DNA of 64,000 nucleotides, taken from assembly GCA_965246795.1 (NCBI GenBank), contig CBDFFN010000007.1, forward strand, positions 310,001 to 374,000, given 5' to 3'. A program made the position numbers and the translations under genes. Positions 1 to 8,722 of this stretch are shown here, in pieces (position 1 is the stretch's first letter; each line of letters opens with the position of its first letter). The notes under the pieces are model-generated. The model did not search any database and was not told the origin of the DNA. It worked only from the letters and a program-made list of their open reading frames with translations. This stretch comes from JAJXWB01 sp965246795 (GTDB lineage: Bacteria > Pseudomonadota > Alphaproteobacteria > Rhizobiales > Beijerinckiaceae).

Positions 1-567
1 ATCGAAGCGCTTGTCGACCGGCTCGCGGATGCGCTGGAATCGCTCGGCGACGGCATCGATCGCATTTCGCGAAACGTCTTCCGCAGCAAGGTCGGATCGA
101 GCAAGGCGCATCGCGATCTCGAAGCGACAATCGAGCAAGTTGGGCGACAGGGCGATCTGCTCGGCCTCGTGCGCGAGAGTCTCGTCAGCTTCAACCGCAT
201 GATCGGCTATCACGAGGGTCTTGGTGCGCAAGAGCGTCGCTCTGCGGAATCGCGCGCACGCACGATGACGATCCAACGCGACGTCGCGGCTTTGTCGGAC
301 CACGCGAATTATCTCGGATCGAAGATCGCGTTCGTACTCGACGCGACGCTCGGCCTCATCAATCTCGAGCAAAACCAGATCATCAAGATATTTTCGATCG
401 CGGCGGTGTGCCTTATGCCGCCGACGCTCGTGGCCTCCGTGTACGGCATGAACTTCAAACATCTGCCGGAACTGGAATGGACGTTCGGCTATCCCATGGC
501 GCTGGGGCTGATGGTGCTTACAGGCGTTGCACCAGTGGTGTATTTCAAGAAGCGCGGGTGGTTGTAG
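1..567 (+). CDS. CorA-family Mg2+/divalent cation transporter, C-terminal part
   Basis: This is the last 188 residues of a gene that begins before the window; the reading frame is open to base 1. The first ~130 residues are charged and helical, as in the cytoplasmic stalk of CorA. The signature YGMNF lies at bases 442-456, just after a hydrophobic segment (about bases 385-441), and a second hydrophobic segment follows before the basic tail KKRGWL. GMN at the end of TM1 forms the selectivity loop of the pentameric inner-membrane channel in this family. The gene ends one base before the convergent thioesterase stop codon. Family identity is clear; the exact ion cannot be told from this part. 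Confidence 0.92.
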   Translation: MEALVDRLADALESLGDGIDRISRNVFRSKVGSSKAHRDLEATIEQVGRQGDLLGLVRESLVSFNRMIGYHEGLGAQERRSAESRARTMTIQRDVAALSDHANYLGSKIAFVLDATLGLINLEQNQIIKIFSIAAVCLMPPTLVASVYGMNFKHLPELEWTFGYPMALGLMVLTGVAPVVYFKKRGWL

Positions 568-987
568 TCACGCGCTCTTCAGCGCCGCCACAACCTCGTC
601 CGGAATTGGCGTCGACTTGATCTTCGTGGGGTCGTCGGGATGCCGGCCCGTCCACACGCGCGTCTCAAAGGCTTCGACGGCGAGCGCATCTGCATTGAAG
701 AGCCGATGCCGGATGCCGAAGGACGAGCGACCGATCTCCGTCGCCGTCGTCTCGATCCGCACCGTGTCGCCAAACTTCGATGGCTTCAGAAACTTCGCGC
801 GGGATTCGACGATCGGCCAGCCGATGAATGCAAACCTTTCGCGTAACGACACCTTGTTGAAGCCGGCGTGATCGAACAGGCCCGCCGTCGCGCCGTCGAA
901 CCATTCGAAAAAGCGTGGATTAAAAACGATACCGGCGGGGTCGCAGTCGCCCCATTCGATATAACGATGGCGTGTCGCGACCAGCAT
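568..987 (-). CDS. acyl-CoA thioesterase, 4-hydroxybenzoyl-CoA thioesterase family
   Basis: A 139-residue single hotdog-fold protein. The N-terminal WGDCDPAGIVFNP motif at residues 12-24 is the classic signature of the 4HBT family, with Asp16 in the position of the catalytic aspartate. Members hydrolyse thioesters such as 4-hydroxybenzoyl-CoA or short acyl-CoAs in the cytoplasm. It starts three bases after the stop of the crotonase gene upstream (991-1806), so the two form an operon, consistent with hydration and then release of a CoA-bound aromatic or fatty intermediate. The true substrate is not visible in the sequence; a YbgC-like housekeeping role is possible. Confidence 0.85.
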   Translation of the reverse strand: MLVATRHRYIEWGDCDPAGIVFNPRFFEWFDGATAGLFDHAGFNKVSLRERFAFIGWPIVESRAKFLKPSKFGDTVRIETTATEIGRSSFGIRHRLFNADALAVEAFETRVWTGRHPDDPTKIKSTPIPDEVVAALKSA

Positions 988-990
988 GCG

Positions 991-1806
991 TCAGCCGTGC
1001 GAAACCTTTGCGGCGCGCTTTTCGAGAAAGTCGCGCAGCCGGCGTTTTGCCTCGGCATCGTTGGCGGCAACCGACGAAATCAAAGCCTCCAGCAGGAGCC
1101 CCGTCTGCGGATCGGCATCGGCGATGCGCGGAAGTGCCTGGATGACAGCAAAATTCGACATCGGCGCGTTCTGCGCCACACGTCGCGCGAGTTCTTTGCC
1201 CTTCGCGAGTCCCTCGCCTTTCGGCACGACGTAATGTGACAGTGAGAAGGCCTGCCCGTCCTGCGCCCCGTAGGTACGGCCGGTGAGCATCATCTCCTGC
1301 ATGCGCGAAGTGCCGATCAGCCGCGAGACGCGCACCGAGCCACCGCCACCGACGAAAATGCCGCGAATGCCTTCGGGGAATGCGTAATAAGCGCTCTCTT
1401 CCGCGACGCGGATATGCGTCGACGCCGCGATTTCGAGCCCGCCGCCAACCACCGCGCCATGCATGACGCAAACAACCGGCACGGTGCCGAATTCGATCTT
1501 CGAGAAGGCGCGATGCCATCCGCGCGAATGCGCGACGCCTTGGGTCGCGTCCATCTCATGCGCTTCGCTCAAATCGAGTCCGGCGGAAAAATGGTCGCCG
1601 AGACCGTGCAGCACTACGGCTTTCACGCTTCCCGGCAACGTCTCGAAGAAGCGCTCGACGCCGAGCACCATCTCCATGCTCAGCGCGTTGCGTTTCTCGG
1701 GCCGTGCAAGCGCCAGTAGTGCGATGTCGCCGTCCACTTCGGCTTGAAGCGACGGCGGCAATTCGCAATGCGGCCATGAATGTGCCGAAACGCGCGCGCC
1801 GGACAT
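991..1806 (-). CDS. crotonase / enoyl-CoA hydratase family protein
   Basis: A 271-residue crotonase-fold protein. The two oxyanion-hole segments are present: FSAGLDL at residues 73-79 and GAVVGGGLEIA at 117-127. A glutamate occurs at about residue 145 (FPEGIRG), where hydratases carry one catalytic Glu. Family members act on acyl-CoA thioesters (hydration, isomerisation, dehalogenation or ring cleavage). It is the first gene of a two-gene unit with the thioesterase at 568-987. ATG start at 1806. Size is normal for the family. Which crotonase reaction it catalyses cannot be fixed from motifs; neighbours give no pathway beyond CoA chemistry. Confidence 0.85.
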   Translation of the reverse strand: MSGARVSAHSWPHCELPPSLQAEVDGDIALLALARPEKRNALSMEMVLGVERFFETLPGSVKAVVLHGLGDHFSAGLDLSEAHEMDATQGVAHSRGWHRAFSKIEFGTVPVVCVMHGAVVGGGLEIAASTHIRVAEESAYYAFPEGIRGIFVGGGGSVRVSRLIGTSRMQEMMLTGRTYGAQDGQAFSLSHYVVPKGEGLAKGKELARRVAQNAPMSNFAVIQALPRIADADPQTGLLLEALISSVAANDAEAKRRLRDFLEKRAAKVSHG

Positions 1807-1863
1807 TTTTAGCCCTCTCCCGGACGCGTTTGCGCCCGGGTCAGTTGTTCGAAACGGAAGGGA

Positions 1864-2229
1864 TCAGGCCTGCGGCGTCGCCGAGGTCTTTACGATCTCG
1901 CCAATTTCCTTCGCCTGCTCCTGGAGCGTGGCGATCTGCGACTTCACATATTCGGACTGCAGCTGCATCACTTCCTGCATGTCCTTCGCCTTCACGAGGC
2001 TCTGGGCGTGATCGAACGCGGCCTTGATGTTCGCCTCGGCGAACGACATCGTCTTGAGGCTCACGTCGCGCGCGCCGCTCTGGAACGTATTGTTCGCGCC
2101 GGCAAATGTCCCGGCCGCTTTCTGTGCTGCGCCAACAAAGCCTTCGAACGCCTTTCGGGCCTGATCGACGCTGCGCTCCGCGAGGTCGCGCATCTCGGAG
2201 GGAATCTCATAAGGCTTGTTCATCGTCAT
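1864..2229 (-). CDS. phasin family protein
   Basis: A 121-residue, helix-forming, Cys-free protein typical of short alphaproteobacterial phasins: the N-terminal part reads ...IPSEMRDLAERSVDQARKAF and is followed by a long amphipathic helix with MSFAEANIKAAFDHAQ and a C-terminal coiled region (YVKSQIATLQEQAKEIGEIV). Phasins coat polyhydroxyalkanoate granules and control their size and number. ATG at 2229. The gene stands alone, divergent from the histidine kinase at 2458, and is separated from the crotonase start by about 57 bases. The identification rests on pattern and length; granule association is inferred. Confidence 0.85.
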   Translation of the reverse strand: MTMNKPYEIPSEMRDLAERSVDQARKAFEGFVGAAQKAAGTFAGANNTFQSGARDVSLKTMSFAEANIKAAFDHAQSLVKAKDMQEVMQLQSEYVKSQIATLQEQAKEIGEIVKTSATPQA

Positions 2230-2457
2230 TTTCCTCGCTTCAGGGGCGGTTCCGATTGCCGCTCGGTCGAAGAATCGCCTACCTTGCGTCTAGGCTACGC
2301 TTCGGTCCGTTGCAACGTATGGGACGGTGCCCGGTTCATCATGAATCCGGTGTAACGGTTCTTGAGCGCGCGTGAGCATGGCGTCGGTGGTGTGGATGCG
2401 CCATTGCAAGCAGGTGACTGGCAGACAAGGTACTGACTGACACGGATTGTCCGAGGG

Positions 2458-4611
2458 ATGACCGGTTCGATGGGCGACGCTGCGACGACGATGCCGGACA
2501 CGCCGGCCCGCGCGAAGACGCGTTTTGTCTGGCGCACGGATGCCGAGGGCCGTCTCGTCGAGGCTCAGCCGGCGCTCTCGACCATCCTGCGCATGCCGGT
2601 GCATCAGACCGGCCGCCCGTTCACGGCGCTCATGACCGAAGCCGGTGCAGACACCGACGGGCTGCTCGCCGCGGCGCTCGCGGGACGCACGACGTTCAGT
2701 CGTCTGCGAAATTTTTGGCCGTGGGCGGATGGCGAGGCGGACATAGCGCTCGAATGGGGCGGCGTCCCGCAACGCGATCGCGACGGGTCGTTCGGCGGTT
2801 TCCGCGGTTTTGCGGTGGTGAAGGGGCAGGTTGCTCGCGTAGCAACACCGGCAGTCGAGGAAGCCTCCGTTGCGCTTCTCCCGACTGAAGAGCCGATCGT
2901 CGAAAGCGCAATACCGGCGCGAAAGTCGGACCGGGCCGACAATGTCGTGTCGCTGTGGCCAACCGCGTCGGAAACATCGGTCGTTCCGGTCCTGCGCCGC
3001 ATGGAGAGTCGCTCCGCGCTTACGGACGAAGAGCGTGGCGCGCTCGCCGAGATCGCAGCCATACTGGGCCCACCGCTGTCGCCCGAACAGGATCGCGTGC
3101 GTGCCGCGGCCACATCGATGCCGGCCGTCGATCTGGCCAATGAAAATTTCCGTCGCATCGTCGATCTCGTGCCGATCGGCATTCTGGTGAGCCGCGACGG
3201 GACCGTCGTTTTCGCCAACCGCACGTTGCTCGATCTCACGGGCTTCGCCGATGCCGATGCGCTGCACGACGCTGGTGGCCTCGACCGGCTGTTCGGCAGT
3301 CGCGATCCCGCGCGGACCGAGGCCGGCAGCGCGCCGGTGCAATTGCGGACGCACGAGGGCGACACGCTTGCGGTCGATGCGCGCGTCCATGCGGTCAACT
3401 GGGACAGTCTGCCGGCAACGCTGATGTCGATGCGGAGCGCCGTCGATCGTGTCGGGGCATCGCGCGCGAAGGAACTCGAAGCGAAACTCCGCGAGCGCGA
3501 AGGCGAGGCGCGCGAACTCCATACGGTTCTCGACACCGCGACGGACGGCATCGTCATCCTCGATGCGGAGAACGGCATCCTGTCGCTCAATCGCTCGGCG
3601 GAGGCGTTGTTCGGTTGCGACGGCGCCGACGTCGCGGGCAAGCCGTTCGAGACGCTCGTCGCAGACGAAAGCCGCGACGTGATCGCCGATTATCTCGCCG
3701 GTCTGAAGGGGGGCGGCGTCGCCAGTCTGCTCAACGACGGACGGGAAATTCTCTGCAAGGATCCGCGCGGTGGCCTGATCCCGGTGTTCGTGACGCTCGG
3801 CCGCATCGGTTCGGACACGCCGAAATATTGCGCCGTGCTGCGCGATCTCAGCGCCTGGAAGAACGCCGAGCAGGGCCTCACCAAGGCGCGCACGGAAGCC
3901 GAGCGCGCAAGCGCGGAGAAATCGGAGTTTCTCGCGCGGATCAGCCACGAAATCCGCACGCCGCTCAACGCCATCCTTGGCTTCGCAGAAGTCATGATGG
4001 ACGAGCGTTTCGGCCCGATCGGCAACGATCGCTACCGCGATTACATGAAGGACATTCATCGCTCCGGCGAGCATGTGATGAGCCTCGTCAACGACCTGCT
4101 CGATCTGTCGAAGATCGAGGCCGGCAAGATGGACATGACGTTCACCGCCGTCGATGCGAACGCGTGCGTGTCCGATTGCGTGGCGTTGATGCAGCCACAG
4201 GCCTCGCGCGCGCGCGTCGTCATCCGTCTGTCGCTGGCGCCGAGACTTCCGAAGGTCATCGCCGACGATCGCGCGATGAAGCAGATCGTGCTCAACGTCT
4301 TGTCTAATGCGGTTAAATACAACGAGTCCGGCGGCCAGGTGATCGTGTCGACGGCGCAGACCGACGCGGGTCACGCGGTCGTGCGCATCCGCGACACCGG
4401 GATCGGCATGACGGACAGCGAAGTGCAGACGGCACTGGAGCCGTTCGGTCAGGTGCACACGACGCGGCACACGACCGGCACGGGCCTCGGGTTGCCGCTG
4501 ACCAAGGCGCTCGTCGAGGCCAATCGCGCGAATTTCATCATCAAAAGCCGCAAAGGCGAAGGCACACTCGTCGAGATCGCCTTTCCGCCCTCGCGCATCA
4601 TGGCCGAATAG
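2458..4611 (+). CDS. PAS-domain sensor histidine kinase, PdhS-like
   Basis: A 717-residue soluble kinase. After a variable N-terminal half come two PAS domains (about residues 225-300 and 352-465), a HisKA domain with the phospho-acceptor His497 in ISHEIRTPLN, and an HATPase domain with N-box Asn617, G1 box DTGIGM from 646 and G2 box GTGLGL from 674. The catalytic part closely resembles PdhS of Brucella and relatives, which act on the DivK/CtrA cell-cycle pathway; that link is inference. No membrane segment is seen. The ATG at 2458 has a GAGGG just upstream and an in-frame stop at 2434, so no longer start is possible; the protein is shorter than the ~1000-residue PdhS. Phosphorylation target unknown. 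Confidence 0.88.
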   Translation: MTGSMGDAATTMPDTPARAKTRFVWRTDAEGRLVEAQPALSTILRMPVHQTGRPFTALMTEAGADTDGLLAAALAGRTTFSRLRNFWPWADGEADIALEWGGVPQRDRDGSFGGFRGFAVVKGQVARVATPAVEEASVALLPTEEPIVESAIPARKSDRADNVVSLWPTASETSVVPVLRRMESRSALTDEERGALAEIAAILGPPLSPEQDRVRAAATSMPAVDLANENFRRIVDLVPIGILVSRDGTVVFANRTLLDLTGFADADALHDAGGLDRLFGSRDPARTEAGSAPVQLRTHEGDTLAVDARVHAVNWDSLPATLMSMRSAVDRVGASRAKELEAKLREREGEARELHTVLDTATDGIVILDAENGILSLNRSAEALFGCDGADVAGKPFETLVADESRDVIADYLAGLKGGGVASLLNDGREILCKDPRGGLIPVFVTLGRIGSDTPKYCAVLRDLSAWKNAEQGLTKARTEAERASAEKSEFLARISHEIRTPLNAILGFAEVMMDERFGPIGNDRYRDYMKDIHRSGEHVMSLVNDLLDLSKIEAGKMDMTFTAVDANACVSDCVALMQPQASRARVVIRLSLAPRLPKVIADDRAMKQIVLNVLSNAVKYNESGGQVIVSTAQTDAGHAVVRIRDTGIGMTDSEVQTALEPFGQVHTTRHTTGTGLGLPLTKALVEANRANFIIKSRKGEGTLVEIAFPPSRIMAE

Positions 4612-4672
4612 ATCGCTAACTCTACGGCGTCCAAGGCGTTGCGAGCGAGGGCATCCGCCCTAGCTTGAGCGC

Positions 4673-6505
4673 ATGCCCTCACGCATTGAAGACTATGCCA
4701 TGATCGGCGATTGCCATTCGGCAGCGCTGGTGTCGAAAACCGGTTCGATCGACTGGCTGTGCTGGCCGCGGTTCGATTCCGCGGCCTGTTTCGCCGCGCT
4801 GCTCGGCAGTGAAAAACACGGCCACTGGCGCATTGCGCCGAAAGACGCGAAAGCCACATCGACGCACGCCTATGTCGAGGACACGATGGTCCTTGAAACG
4901 CGTTTCGAGTGCCAGGACGGCACTGTCGTAATCACCGACTTCATGCCCAGCGATACAGCTGAACGCACGATCGTCCGCGTGGTGCGCGGCGAAAGCGGCG
5001 CGGTCGACATGCGGATGCGGCTCGCGGTGCGCTTCGACTACGGCCTCACCGTGCCCTGGGTGTCGCGTGCAGAGGACCACGCGCTTGTCGCTATCGCAGG
5101 CCCGTCGAAACTCGTGCTGCGCAGCCCGACGAAACTCACCGGCCACGACATGACGACGCAATCGCTCTTCACGGTGAAGGCCGGCGAGGAAGTGCCGATC
5201 GTGATGCAATATGTGCCCTCATGGGGGCCGAACCCCGAGGCCTGCGATTGGCGCGCGGCGCTGTCGGCGACGATGAAAAGCGCGCGCGACTGGATCGGGC
5301 CATGCCGCACCGACCATGCATGGCCGCACGCAGTGAAGCGCTCGCTGCTGACGTTGAAAGCGCTCACCTATCCAACGACCGGCGGCATCGTCGCTGCGCC
5401 GACGACCTCACTGCCCGAGAAGATCGGCGGCGTGCGCAACTGGGACTATCGCATCTGCTGGCTGCGCGATTCGAGTTTCACGCTACAGGCGCTGCTCGCC
5501 GCTGGCTATCGCGAGGAGGCGATCGCCTGGCGCGACTGGCTCATCCGCGCCGTCGCCGGCTCGCCGGAACAGACGCAGATCATGTATGGTCTTGCCGGCG
5601 AGCGCCTGCTCGACGAGCGCGAGATACCGTGGCTGCCAGGCTACGAAGGCTCGAAGCCGGTGCGCATCGGCAATGCAGCCGCCGAGCAATTGCAGCTCGA
5701 CGTGTTCGGCGAAGTGCTCGACGCGCTCTATCAGACCTATTCGCGTGAGGACGTGCCGCCGGAAAAGCACGACCACCGCATGTCGGCGCGACGTATCGGC
5801 ATGATCCTTCTCGAACGGCTCGAGAAAATCTGGCGCGAGCCCGACAATGGCATCTGGGAAGTGCGCGGGCCGCTGCGCCACTTCGTGCATTCGAAGATCA
5901 TGGCATGGGTCGCATTCGACCGCGCGGTGCGGGCGTTCGAGCGCATCGAGACGGATGCGCCGGTCGACCGGTGGCGGGCGCTCCGCGACGAAATCCACGC
6001 GGAAATTTGCGTGAAAGGCTTCGACGAGAAGACCGGCGCTTTCATGCAGTACTACGGTGCCGACGCACTCGATGCGAGCGTGCTTCTCGCGCCGTCTGTC
6101 GGCTTCATCGACGCCAACGACCCGCGCATGCTCTCGACCGTTGCCGCGATCGAGAAGCGCCTTCTGCGCGACGGTTTCGTGCTGCGCTACGAGCAGCCCG
6201 ATGCCGATGTCGACGGCCTGCCGCCAGGCGAAGGCGCGTTCCTCGCCTGCTCATTCTGGTATGTCGACGTGCTCGTGATGCAAGGCCGCGTTGACGAAGC
6301 GAAGACGATGTTCGAACGCCTCATCGGTCTTGCGAACGGCGTCGGTCTGCTGGCCGAGGAGTACGATCCACGCGCCAAACGCATGCTCGGGAATTTCCCG
6401 CAGGCGTTCAGCCACATTGCGCTGGTCAATTCCGCCTTTCGCCTCGATGAGGCGATGAGCGGCGATAAAGCTGCGACCGACGATAGGGTGAAAGCGCCGG
6501 CGTAA
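4673..6505 (+). CDS. glycoside hydrolase family 15 protein (glucoamylase/trehalase type)
   Basis: A 610-residue cytoplasmic protein with the bacterial GH15 layout: an N-terminal beta-sandwich beginning IEDYAMIGDCHSAALVS, then an (alpha/alpha)6 barrel. Family motifs are RNWDYRICWLRDSSF from residue 255, WEVRG with Glu396 in the place of the general acid, HFVHSKIMAWVAFDRA soon after it, and LGNFPQAFSHIALVN near the end. Members cleave alpha-glucosidic bonds in glucans or, in several actinobacteria, trehalose; the sequence does not decide between these. No signal peptide. It ends three bases before the convergent sugar-dehydrogenase stop. The gap from the kinase gene is about 60 bases with no clear promoter. 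Confidence 0.9.
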   Translation: MPSRIEDYAMIGDCHSAALVSKTGSIDWLCWPRFDSAACFAALLGSEKHGHWRIAPKDAKATSTHAYVEDTMVLETRFECQDGTVVITDFMPSDTAERTIVRVVRGESGAVDMRMRLAVRFDYGLTVPWVSRAEDHALVAIAGPSKLVLRSPTKLTGHDMTTQSLFTVKAGEEVPIVMQYVPSWGPNPEACDWRAALSATMKSARDWIGPCRTDHAWPHAVKRSLLTLKALTYPTTGGIVAAPTTSLPEKIGGVRNWDYRICWLRDSSFTLQALLAAGYREEAIAWRDWLIRAVAGSPEQTQIMYGLAGERLLDEREIPWLPGYEGSKPVRIGNAAAEQLQLDVFGEVLDALYQTYSREDVPPEKHDHRMSARRIGMILLERLEKIWREPDNGIWEVRGPLRHFVHSKIMAWVAFDRAVRAFERIETDAPVDRWRALRDEIHAEICVKGFDEKTGAFMQYYGADALDASVLLAPSVGFIDANDPRMLSTVAAIEKRLLRDGFVLRYEQPDADVDGLPPGEGAFLACSFWYVDVLVMQGRVDEAKTMFERLIGLANGVGLLAEEYDPRAKRMLGNFPQAFSHIALVNSAFRLDEAMSGDKAATDDRVKAPA

Positions 6506-6508
6506 AAA

Positions 6509-7825
6509 TCAGCGCGTTGCCGTTACGCGCCACACGGACCCGTTGCCGTCCTCGCTGAACAGGAGGCTGCCGTCCGGTGCGCCTGTCACCGAAACCGGTC
6601 GGCCCCACACGCGCTGATCGTCGAGCACGAAGCCGGTGACGAAGTCTTCGTAGGCGCCGGTCGGCTTGCCGTCCTTGAACGGCAACCGCACAATCTTGTA
6701 CCCAGTACGCTTGGCGCGATTCCATGAACCGTGCAGTGCGACGAAAGCATCGCTGCGTCCGGCGGCGGGAAAGCGGTCGCCTTCGTAAAAGGCGATGCCG
6801 AGCGGTGCGGAATGCGCCTGGATCAACACATCCGGCACCGACACTTTGCTCGCGAGATCGGGCCGCAAGCCCGGCCGCTTGTCGATATTCGCGCCGATGT
6901 AAAACCACGGCCAGCCGAAGAACGCGCCTTCGCGCACCTCGGTGGCGTAGTCGGGCGGCAGGTCGTCGCCCATGAGATCGCGTTCGTTGGTCGCGCACCA
7001 CAATTTGTCGGAGGCCGGCACGAGCGTCATGCCGACGCAATTGCGCAGGCCATTGGCGAAAATCTTGCGGTTCTTGCCCTGCGCATCGAAGACGAGCACG
7101 GATGCGCGCCCTTCTTCGTCGCCCCACGTCGCGCCGGTTCCGTGCGACGCTTCGAAGGCGGCGAGATCGCCCGGACGCGCACCCATGTCCTCGGCGACAT
7201 TCGATTGCGAACCGACCGACACGAACATGCGCGTGCCGTCGCGCGAAAAGACGAGATCACGCGTCGAGTGGCCGCCGTCCGGCAGATCGCGCACGAGCAT
7301 TTCAGGCTTCGACCGATGCGACGAGGTCGCCGCGCTTGTACGGAAAGCGCATGACGGCCTGCGGTGGTCGCGACGATAGAGCCATTTCGGCTCGGGGCCC
7401 GGCGGGTAGAAACCGAGGCCGAAGGGCCCATCGAGACCGCTGACAAAGGTCTTCCGTTCGACGACGCTCGCCCCGTCGGGCGACAGACGCAGCGCCGTGA
7501 TCGTACCGCGAGACGTCTGCGCGACGAAGAGCGTCCCGTCCGGCGCAAAACGCAGCGTGCGCGCGCCGTCGAGATTGTCGGCCAGCGGCGCGATCGCATA
7601 GCCGTCCGGCACCTTTGGCAGCATGTCTTTCGGTCGTGCGACGACGCGCGCCGACGATGCGCTGGTGCGCGACACCGCGGGCGGCACGTCGCCGGCACGG
7701 ATAAGCCGCGAGACGCCCGGCGCATCGCTGCGCCAATCGCCGAAGGCGGCGGGGCCTGTCAGCGTCTGCGCACCGGCGGAGACTGACGAGAATACGAAGA
7801 GTGTAAGGCCGAGACATGCGCGCAT
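6509..7825 (-). CDS. PQQ-dependent sugar (sorbosone/aldose) dehydrogenase-like protein, with local frame scrambling
   Basis: A 438-residue secreted beta-propeller of the GSDH/sorbosone dehydrogenase family. A signal peptide occupies about residues 1-20 (ends SAGAQ). Family patterns include GYAIAPLADNLDGAR, GPFGLGFYPPGP, NGLRNCVGM, FFGWPWFYIGAN and the C-terminal RPVSVTGAPDGSLLFSEDGNG. Such enzymes oxidise aldoses in the periplasm with PQQ. Oddity: around bases 7304-7375 the translation runs out of family pattern and is recovered only by three single-base frame changes that cancel out (see findings). A 24-bp perfect palindrome covers the start codon. The protein is otherwise full length; activity depends on whether the frame disturbance is real. 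Confidence 0.82.
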   Translation of the reverse strand: MRACLGLTLFVFSSVSAGAQTLTGPAAFGDWRSDAPGVSRLIRAGDVPPAVSRTSASSARVVARPKDMLPKVPDGYAIAPLADNLDGARTLRFAPDGTLFVAQTSRGTITALRLSPDGASVVERKTFVSGLDGPFGLGFYPPGPEPKWLYRRDHRRPSCAFRTSAATSSHRSKPEMLVRDLPDGGHSTRDLVFSRDGTRMFVSVGSQSNVAEDMGARPGDLAAFEASHGTGATWGDEEGRASVLVFDAQGKNRKIFANGLRNCVGMTLVPASDKLWCATNERDLMGDDLPPDYATEVREGAFFGWPWFYIGANIDKRPGLRPDLASKVSVPDVLIQAHSAPLGIAFYEGDRFPAAGRSDAFVALHGSWNRAKRTGYKIVRLPFKDGKPTGAYEDFVTGFVLDDQRVWGRPVSVTGAPDGSLLFSEDGNGSVWRVTATR

Positions 7826-7832
7826 GTCTCGG
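7809..7832. repeat. 24-bp perfect palindrome over the start codon of the sugar dehydrogenase gene
   Basis: The half-site CCGAGACATGCG is followed directly by its reverse complement, with no spacer. The ATG of the minus-strand gene (bases 7825-7823) is inside the palindrome. It could be a protein-binding site or, in the mRNA, a hairpin hiding the start codon. Seen directly; function inferred. Confidence 0.6.
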
Positions 7833-7904
7833 GAGATAGTGCCGGACCGGCGGTTCGGGAGGGGCGATGATGGGCGTGCGTCGCCTCTCCCGAAAATGCG
7901 CGCG

Positions 7905-8639
7905 TCAGACTTGCGCGAGGCCGCCGTCGACGAACACTTCGCTGCCGGTCATGAAGCTGCTGTCGGACGAGGCGAGGAACGCCGCGACAGCTGCCGTTTC
8001 CGCGGGATCGCCCAGACGGCCGATCGGCGTCGTCGCGCCCAGCGCCTCGAAGGCATCCTTGCCGACGATGTCCAATGCGAGATCGGTCCGGGTCGGGCCG
8101 GGCGACAGCACGTTGACGCGGATGCCCGTGCCTCGCAGATCCTGCGCCCAGCTGCGCGCGAAGTTGCGAACCGCGGCTTTGGTGGCGCTGTAGACGCTGA
8201 ACTGCGGCGTGCCCATTTCGCCCGTCGTCGAGCCAGTGAGGATGATCGATCCGCCGGCCTTCATCAGCGGCAGGCCGCGCTGTACGGTGAAGAGCAGGCC
8301 CTTCACGTTGACGTCAAAGACGGCGTCGTAATGTTCCGGCGTGATGTCGGCGAGCGCGGCAAACGCACCCGTGCCGGCGTTGGCGAAGAGGATATCGAGG
8401 CCGCCGCGCTCCGCCTTCACCTGTGCATAGAGTCGGTCGAGATCGGCGAGATCGCTCACCGAGCCGGCTATGGCGCGTGCCTCGCTGCCGAGGTCAGCGA
8501 GCGCCGCATCCAGCGCCTTTTGCCGTCGACCAAAAATGTAGACGAAAGCGCCTTCCTCGATAAAGCGCTTCGCAGCGGCCAGTCCGATGCCGCTCCCGCC
8601 GCCAGTCACCACCGCCGTCTTGCCTGCCAGTCTTTTCAT
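7905..8639 (-). CDS. SDR-family NAD(P)-dependent oxidoreductase
   Basis: A 244-residue classical short-chain dehydrogenase. The cofactor motif TGGGSGIG is at residues 12-19, NAG at 87-89, and the catalytic Ser137, Tyr150 and Lys154 (YSATK) are all present; the C-terminal part has the SPGPTRTDL and EVFVDGG patterns. It should oxidise or reduce an alcohol/carbonyl in the cytoplasm. I chose ATG 8639 (MKRLAGKTAVVTG) since the frame upstream is not protein-like. It is divergent from the HxlR regulator at 8723, with an 83-base gap that holds an inverted repeat, so the regulator probably controls it. Substrate unknown. Confidence 0.9.
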   Translation of the reverse strand: MKRLAGKTAVVTGGGSGIGLAAAKRFIEEGAFVYIFGRRQKALDAALADLGSEARAIAGSVSDLADLDRLYAQVKAERGGLDILFANAGTGAFAALADITPEHYDAVFDVNVKGLLFTVQRGLPLMKAGGSIILTGSTTGEMGTPQFSVYSATKAAVRNFARSWAQDLRGTGIRVNVLSPGPTRTDLALDIVGKDAFEALGATTPIGRLGDPAETAAVAAFLASSDSSFMTGSEVFVDGGLAQV

Positions 8640-8695
8640 GTCGCGTACTCCGATTGGGGTGGCGCGTAGCTGGCGGCGTACCCACCTATCGACAA

Positions 8696-8717
8696 GTATG
8701 CACCTTTTGGTGAGTGC
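8696..8717. promoter_or_regulatory. candidate HxlR operator
   Basis: An imperfect inverted repeat, GTATGCACC-TTTT-GGTGAGTGC, with a perfect CACC/GGTG core, lies in the divergent SDR/HxlR intergenic region. HxlR-type regulators commonly bind such dyads in the promoter of an adjacent divergent oxidoreductase gene. The site overlaps the possible GTG start of the regulator at 8714, which favours the ATG at 8723 as the real start. Confidence 0.45.
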
Positions 8718-8722
8718 CTCGT

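Noticed and set aside
2290..4470. A 726-codon open frame on the minus strand, antisense to the histidine kinase
   Set aside because: It mirrors the codon phase of the kinase gene in GC-rich DNA, has an Arg/His-rich composition unlike a real protein and no domain; the plus-strand gene has clear kinase motifs.
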